From NCBI RefSeq assembly GCF_002946355.1, contig NZ_PKOZ01000017.1, forward strand, positions 1 to 50,740: 50,740 nt of DNA, given 5' to 3'. The stretch comes from Pradoshia eiseniae (GTDB lineage: Bacteria > Bacillota > Bacilli > Bacillales > Pradoshiaceae). The notes below the pieces were generated by a model. That model searched no databases. It was given only the letters and a program-made list of their open reading frames with translations, and had not been told where the DNA came from. The translations under genes were made by a program, and so were the position numbers. Below are positions 45,722 to 50,740 of the stretch, piece by piece. Each line of letters begins with the position of its first letter. Position 1 is the stretch's first letter.

Positions 45722-46555
45722 ATGAAGAATATAATGGATTGTGGCCCATATAAACTCGATATGAGCGGCCGGACGCTAATTATGGGAATCTTAAACATGA
45801 CTCCGGATTCCTTCTCGGACGGCGGAAGATACAATGCAGTTGATACAGCCTTAGAACGGGCATGCCAGCTGGTTCAAGACGGGGCAGATATCATTGATAT
45901 TGGCGGGGAATCTACGCGGCCAGGTTATGAGCAAATTTCGGCAGAAGAGGAAATCGAACGGGTAGTCCCTATTATAGAGCGCTTGGCAAAGGAGGTCGAT
46001 GTACCGATATCCATCGATACCTATAAGGCTGAGGTGGCTCGAGCGGCCCTGAAGGCTGGTGCCCATATCATTAACGATATATGGGGGGCGAAGGCTGACC
46101 CGCATATGGCTAAGGTGGCAGCGGAAACAGGTGCTCCTATTATTCTCATGCATAATCGCCAAGAGAAGCCATATGAGAATTTCATAAGAGATGCTCTGAA
46201 TGATTTATATGAGAGCATACAAATAACGAAAAAAGCTGGGGTGAAGGACAGCCAAATTATTCTGGACCCAGGCATAGGCTTTGCGAAGAATCTTCAGGAG
46301 AATTTACTGATGATGAGAAACCTGAACGTGATTGCAGGTCTGGGTTACCCAGTCCTGCTTGGAACGTCCCGTAAATCAATGATAGGCAATACCTTGAAAT
46401 TGCCTGTTAAGGAACGGATAGAGGGGACTATTGCGAGTGTTTGTCTTGGAATCCAGCAGGGATGCCAGATTATGCGTGTGCATGATGTAAAGGAAAATGC
46501 GCGTGCGGCAAGGATGATGGATGCAATGTTAGGGAGAGTGAAGGTAGATGGATAA
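45722..46555 (+). CDS. folP: Dihydropteroate synthase
   Basis: Joins p-aminobenzoate to the pterin pyrophosphate in folate synthesis; it is the sulfonamide target (sul in B. subtilis). The 277-residue TIM-barrel protein has MGILNMTPDSFSDGG (about residues 21-35), DIGGESTRPG and the late ILLDPGIGFAK-type sequence (IILDPGIGFAK). AGGAG precedes the ATG. It heads the folate operon and overlaps folB by eight bases. Confidence 0.97.
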   Translation: MKNIMDCGPYKLDMSGRTLIMGILNMTPDSFSDGGRYNAVDTALERACQLVQDGADIIDIGGESTRPGYEQISAEEEIERVVPIIERLAKEVDVPISIDTYKAEVARAALKAGAHIINDIWGAKADPHMAKVAAETGAPIILMHNRQEKPYENFIRDALNDLYESIQITKKAGVKDSQIILDPGIGFAKNLQENLLMMRNLNVIAGLGYPVLLGTSRKSMIGNTLKLPVKERIEGTIASVCLGIQQGCQIMRVHDVKENARAARMMDAMLGRVKVDG

Positions 46556-46916
46556 AATAATCCTTGAAAAGATGGATTTTTATGGATACCATGGTGTTTA
46601 TCCGGAGGAAAATAAGCTTGGTCAGCGTTATCGGGTCGATCTTACGCTATATGTGGATTTAAAAACAGCTGGGCATACGGATGATTTGAGTAACTCCGTC
46701 AATTATGCTGAAATATACACATTATGCAAAGAGATTGTAGAGGGCAAGCCGTTCAATTTAATTGAAGCTGTGGCCGAAAAAATTGCTCAGGATGTATTTG
46801 CTCATCACGAGAGGGTCCAAGCGTGCAAGGTTAAAGTAATCAAGCCAGACCCGCCGATTCCAGGGCATTATCAATCGGTCGCTGTGGAAATAGAAAGAGA
46901 GCGGGAACAGGCATGA
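46548..46916 (+). CDS. folB: Dihydroneopterin aldolase
   Basis: Cleaves dihydroneopterin to hydroxymethyl-dihydropterin and glycolaldehyde. The 122-residue protein has the family start MDKIILEKMDFYGYHGVYPEE, the conserved NYAEIY near residue 55 and the active-site lysine in VKVIKPDPPIPG. It overlaps folP at the front and folK (four bases) at the end, so the three enzymes are translationally coupled. Confidence 0.97.
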   Translation: MDKIILEKMDFYGYHGVYPEENKLGQRYRVDLTLYVDLKTAGHTDDLSNSVNYAEIYTLCKEIVEGKPFNLIEAVAEKIAQDVFAHHERVQACKVKVIKPDPPIPGHYQSVAVEIEREREQA

Positions 46917-47437
46917 ATGTAGCATATATCGGAATGGGCACGAATCTTGGTGATAGGGAAGGCTACTTAAAGGGTGCATTACAAGAACTTGCATCCAATC
47001 CCTCCAATCAAATCGTGGCCGTATCCTCCATTTATGAAACAGATCCTTGGGGATATGTAGAACAAGGTAAATTCTTGAATATGGTCATTTGCTTGCAGAC
47101 GCAATTAACGGCGCAGGAATTGCTAGCATGCTGTATGCAAGTTGAGAAAGAGCTTGGCAGAAAAAGGGAAGTAAGATGGGGCCCGAGAACAATAGACCTT
47201 GACATTTTGCTATTTAATCAAGAGAATATTGTAACGGAAAACCTGATTATCCCCCACCCACGAATTATGGAAAGAGCCTTTGTTGCCATTCCGCTCGTGG
47301 AAATTGATAAGGACATCACTCTGCCAAATATGGACAAACCGGTAAGGGAAGTCATGGACGATATCCCCGACAAAGAAGGGGTACGGATATGGAAGCGGAA
47401 AGATGGGGAAGGCGTATTCGGGCCTTTCGAAAATTAA
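46913..47437 (+). CDS. folK: Hydroxymethyl-dihydropterin pyrophosphokinase
   Basis: Transfers pyrophosphate from ATP to hydroxymethyl-dihydropterin, giving the FolP substrate. The 174-residue protein has MGTNLGDREGYL, the SSIYETDPWG motif and the signature RWGPRTIDLDIL (about residues 86-97), then the HPRIMERAFV segment. Its last 49 bases overlap yazB in another frame. Confidence 0.97.
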   Translation: MNVAYIGMGTNLGDREGYLKGALQELASNPSNQIVAVSSIYETDPWGYVEQGKFLNMVICLQTQLTAQELLACCMQVEKELGRKREVRWGPRTIDLDILLFNQENIVTENLIIPHPRIMERAFVAIPLVEIDKDITLPNMDKPVREVMDDIPDKEGVRIWKRKDGEGVFGPFEN

Positions 47438-47601
47438 AGGGTTTTACACAAGAAGAATTCGCTAAAGAGCTCGGTGTTTCCGTCTCCATGCTTGGAGAGG
47501 TGGAACGAGGGAACAGGGTTCCAACAACACCCTTTTTGAAGGAAGTAGCAGAGCAGCTAGGAATAGCGATGGAGGAACTTAAGCCTCCGGTTAATAGATG
47601 A
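47389..47601 (+). CDS. yazB: XRE-type helix-turn-helix protein YazB
   Basis: A 70-residue single-domain DNA-binding protein of the Cro/C1 (XRE) family. The helix-turn-helix (FTQEEFAKELGVSVSMLGEVERG, about residues 19-41) is clear. The target and role are unknown; its constant place between folK and dusB suggests it is a genuine gene. AAGGGG lies seven bases before the ATG, inside folK. Confidence 0.88.
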   Translation: MEAERWGRRIRAFRKLKGFTQEEFAKELGVSVSMLGEVERGNRVPTTPFLKEVAEQLGIAMEELKPPVNR

Positions 47602-47632
47602 ATGAAGAAATGCGGATAGGGAGGTAATATCC

Positions 47633-48631
47633 ATGCTAAGAATTGGGAATGTCGAAATAAAGAATCCCGTAGTGCTAGCACCTATGGCTGGAGTGTGTAA
47701 TTCTGCCTTCCGTCTGACGGTTAAGGAATTTGGGGTTGGGCTTGTTTGTGCAGAAATGGTCAGTGACAAGGGTATTGTGTACGGTAATGAGAGGACGCTG
47801 AGCATGCTCTATATTGATGAGCAGGAAAAGCCGCTTTCCCTGCAGATTTTCGGGGGAGAGAAGGAATCGCTCGTTAAGGCTGCGCAGTATGTCGACAAGA
47901 ATACAAACGCGGACATTATTGACATTAATATGGGGTGTCCCGTTAATAAAATCATTAAATGTGAAGCAGGAGCTCGCTGGCTTTTGAATCCAGATAAGAT
48001 ATATGAGATGGTTTCAGCGGTTGTTGATAAAGTAGATAAACCAGTCACGGTCAAGATGCGTATTGGCTGGGATGATGATCATATTTTTATCGCGGATAAC
48101 GCACAAGCTGTAGAAAGAGCCGGCGGGAGTGCTATAGCCGTTCATGGGCGAACACGCGTGCAGATGTACGAAGGAAAAGCCAACTGGGATTACATTAAGC
48201 TTGCCAAGGAGTCGGTCAATATTCCGGTAATCGGGAATGGGGATGTCCTAACACCGCAGGATGCCAAACGAATGCTCGATGAGACTGGCTGTGATGGGGT
48301 CATGATTGGCCGGGCAGCTCTTGGAAACCCATGGATGATGTATCAGACAGTAAAATATTTGGAGAGCGGCATTCTATTGCCTGAGCCATCTGTCCGCGAG
48401 AAAATGGACGTATGTGTGCTTCATCTCGATCGTCTTATCGCTTTGAAGGATGAGTATATTGCTGTTCGCGAAATGCGCAAGCATGCGGCATGGTATTTAA
48501 AGGGCGTGTCAGGCAACGGGAAGATTAGAAAAGAAATCAATAATGTGGAGACGCGTGATCAGCTTGTCGGTCTTCTTTATAGCCTTGTGGAAGACGTTGA
48601 AACGGAAGGGCAAATTACAACAGCTGTTTGA
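47633..48631 (+). CDS. dusB: tRNA-dihydrouridine synthase B
   Basis: Flavin enzyme that reduces uridines in tRNA, and in some species rRNA, to dihydrouridine. The 332-residue protein has the FMN TIM barrel with LAPMAGVCNSAFR, the catalytic cysteine C102 in NMGCPVNKI, GNGDVLTPQDA and the GRAALGNPWM phosphate site. GGGAGG precedes the ATG. It ends the folate operon and is followed by a strong terminator. Confidence 0.96.
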   Translation: MLRIGNVEIKNPVVLAPMAGVCNSAFRLTVKEFGVGLVCAEMVSDKGIVYGNERTLSMLYIDEQEKPLSLQIFGGEKESLVKAAQYVDKNTNADIIDINMGCPVNKIIKCEAGARWLLNPDKIYEMVSAVVDKVDKPVTVKMRIGWDDDHIFIADNAQAVERAGGSAIAVHGRTRVQMYEGKANWDYIKLAKESVNIPVIGNGDVLTPQDAKRMLDETGCDGVMIGRAALGNPWMMYQTVKYLESGILLPEPSVREKMDVCVLHLDRLIALKDEYIAVREMRKHAAWYLKGVSGNGKIRKEINNVETRDQLVGLLYSLVEDVETEGQITTAV

Positions 48632-48679
48632 TAATTTGACAGTCTCACATCTAATAACTACAATAGGCTTGAATCAAAG

Positions 48680-48706
48680 CTGCCGGGTCAATACCGGCAG
48701 TTTTTC
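48680..48706 (+). terminator. Terminator after dusB
   Basis: CTGCCGG pairs perfectly with CCGGCAG across a seven-base loop and is followed by five T residues. Confidence 0.9.
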
Positions 48707-48807
48707 TTCTATTTTAAAAAATTCAAGTAGATACTGGTGTCTTATGGAGTTATTTTGTGTAAAATAAAAAACAGTATATAGCGATTTAGAGATGGAGTGA
48801 GTAGTAA

Positions 48808-50289
<1,482 letters not shown>

Positions 50290-50295
50290 TAACGT

Positions 50296-50328
50296 TAAAA
50301 GAGCCGTGGCTGCCACGGCTCTTTTATA
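50296..50328 (+). terminator. Terminator after lysS
   Basis: A perfect 13-base stem (50297-50309 and 50313-50325) with a three-base loop ends in four T residues, shielding the rRNA operon promoter region. Confidence 0.92.
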
Positions 50329-50499
50329 TATACCTATATAGTTTCTTTTTGAAATAAGGGATTAAACTAGCTAAATATTTGAAATAAATTAACTATAATC
50401 TTTTTCGTAAATAGCTATTGCAATATAAAATAACGGATGATATATTTATATACGTCGCCGCTGACCTACAGCGAACGACAAAAAAGAATAAAAAAGTTG
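50329..50499. other. A+T-rich region upstream of the rRNA promoter
   Basis: About 170 bases with no gene. It is very A+T-rich and includes a TATAAT at 50394-50399 without a matching -35 box; such sequence may act as an UP element or hold a weaker upstream promoter. Nothing firmer can be assigned. Confidence 0.5.
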
Positions 50500-50528
50500 T
50501 TGACAAAACAAAGTGAACTTGGTATGAT
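50500..50528 (+). promoter_or_regulatory. rRNA operon promoter
   Basis: TTGACA (50500-50505) and TATGAT (50523-50528) are separated by 17 bases, with TGG before the -10 box. It lies about 130 bases before the 16S gene and is preceded by an A-rich stretch, as expected for a strong rRNA promoter. Confidence 0.85.
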
Positions 50529-50561
50529 AATCAAGTCGCCAAAAACGACAACAAAGAAAAT

Positions 50562-50576
50562 TGTTCTTTGAAAACT
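50562..50576 (+). promoter_or_regulatory. rRNA antitermination boxA
   Basis: TGTTCTTTGAAAACT matches the boxA antitermination sequence found in Bacillus rRNA leaders, where NusB and NusE (S10) load onto the nascent RNA. It lies about 35 bases after the predicted start of transcription. Confidence 0.82.
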
Positions 50577-50648
50577 AAACAAAACGAAACGCTAAGCAAG
50601 TCTTAAACAAGAGAGAATATCTCTCGTCAATGTTTTAAATTATAGCTA

Positions 50649-50676
50649 GATCAAACATCTTTCGGAGAGTTTGATC
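50649..50676 (+). promoter_or_regulatory. Leader segment complementary to the 16S 5' end
   Basis: GATCAAAC (50649-50656) in the leader is the exact complement of GTTTGATC (50669-50676) inside 16S rRNA, and TCT (50658-50660) can extend the pairing with AGA (50666-50668). The hairpin would span the 16S 5' processing site. A role is inferred. Confidence 0.55.
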
Positions 50677-50740
50677 CTGGCTCAGGACGAACGCTGGCGG
50701 CGTGCCTAATACATGCAAGTCGAGCGAATCAGCCGGGAGC
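50659..50740 (+). rRNA. rrs: 16S ribosomal RNA, 5' part
   Basis: The first 82 bases of a 16S gene. The universal sequence AGAGTTTGATCCTGGCTCAG begins at 50666 and is followed by GACGAACGCTGGCGGCGTGC, typical of Firmicutes. The 5' end is placed by counting back from the universal primer site (position 8 in E. coli numbering). The gene continues beyond the window. Confidence 0.97.

Overview
The window is a stretch of core chromosome from an endospore-forming member of the Bacillaceae (Bacillus-like Firmicutes). It starts inside a 5S rRNA gene and ends inside a 16S rRNA gene, so it is the whole segment between two rRNA operons. Gene content and order follow the origin-proximal csfB-to-lysS segment of Bacillus subtilis closely. 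Sporulation genes occur throughout (csfB, yabG, sspF, spoVG, fin, spoVT, yabP, yabQ, spoIIE, yabS, yabT). Almost every gene could be assigned by recognisable family sequence. I see no phage, insertion sequence, CRISPR array or defence system.

Layout. 1-2.9 kb: 5S end, the sigma-G inhibitor csfB, a PLP decarboxylase-fold gene (yaaO) and tmk. 3.0-7.5 kb: darA, holB, ricT, yabA, trmN6, yazA, rsmI (replication clamp loader, initiation control, RNA modification). 7.5-10.3 kb: divergent abrB (minus) and metS. 10.4-15.2 kb: tatD, yabE, rnmV, ksgA, yabG. 15.3-18.4 kb: veg, sspF, ispE, purR, spoVG. 18.5-22.7 kb: glmU, prs, ctc, pth. 22.7-32.3 kb: fin, mfd, spoVT, yabM, yabN, rqcP, yabP, yabQ, divIC. 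32.3-33.2 kb: yabR and two minus-strand tRNA genes (Glu, Met). 33.4-41.9 kb: spoIIE, yabS, yabT, tilS, hpt, ftsH. 42-44.6 kb: coaX, hslO, yacD. 44.6-50.3 kb: cysK, folP-folB-folK-yazB-dusB, lysS. The next rRNA operon promoter, leader and 16S start follow.

The genes serve translation and its quality control (tmRNA-independent rescue by rqcP/pth, tRNA and rRNA modification, two aminoacyl-tRNA synthetases), envelope precursor supply (glmU, yabM, ispE), nucleotide, folate and cysteine metabolism, and the sporulation programme. The intergenic regions carry readable regulatory sites: sigma-F/G-type promoters before csfB, fin and spoVT, a sigma-K-type promoter before yabG, a sigma-H-type promoter before spoVG, a sigma-B-type promoter before ctc, a sigma-E-type -10 before yabP, tandem 0A boxes at abrB, and a 21-bp-spaced Spo0A-type promoter before spoIIE.

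The points that differ from the B. subtilis layout are absences (xpaC-yaaN, yaaR, yabJ, pabB-pabA-pabC), two substitutions in conserved motifs of CoaX, a roughly 135-bp palindromic element between prs and ctc, and a leader segment complementary to the 16S 5' end. No clearly new multi-gene system is visible. B. subtilis comparisons are from memory of that genome; no alignments were run.
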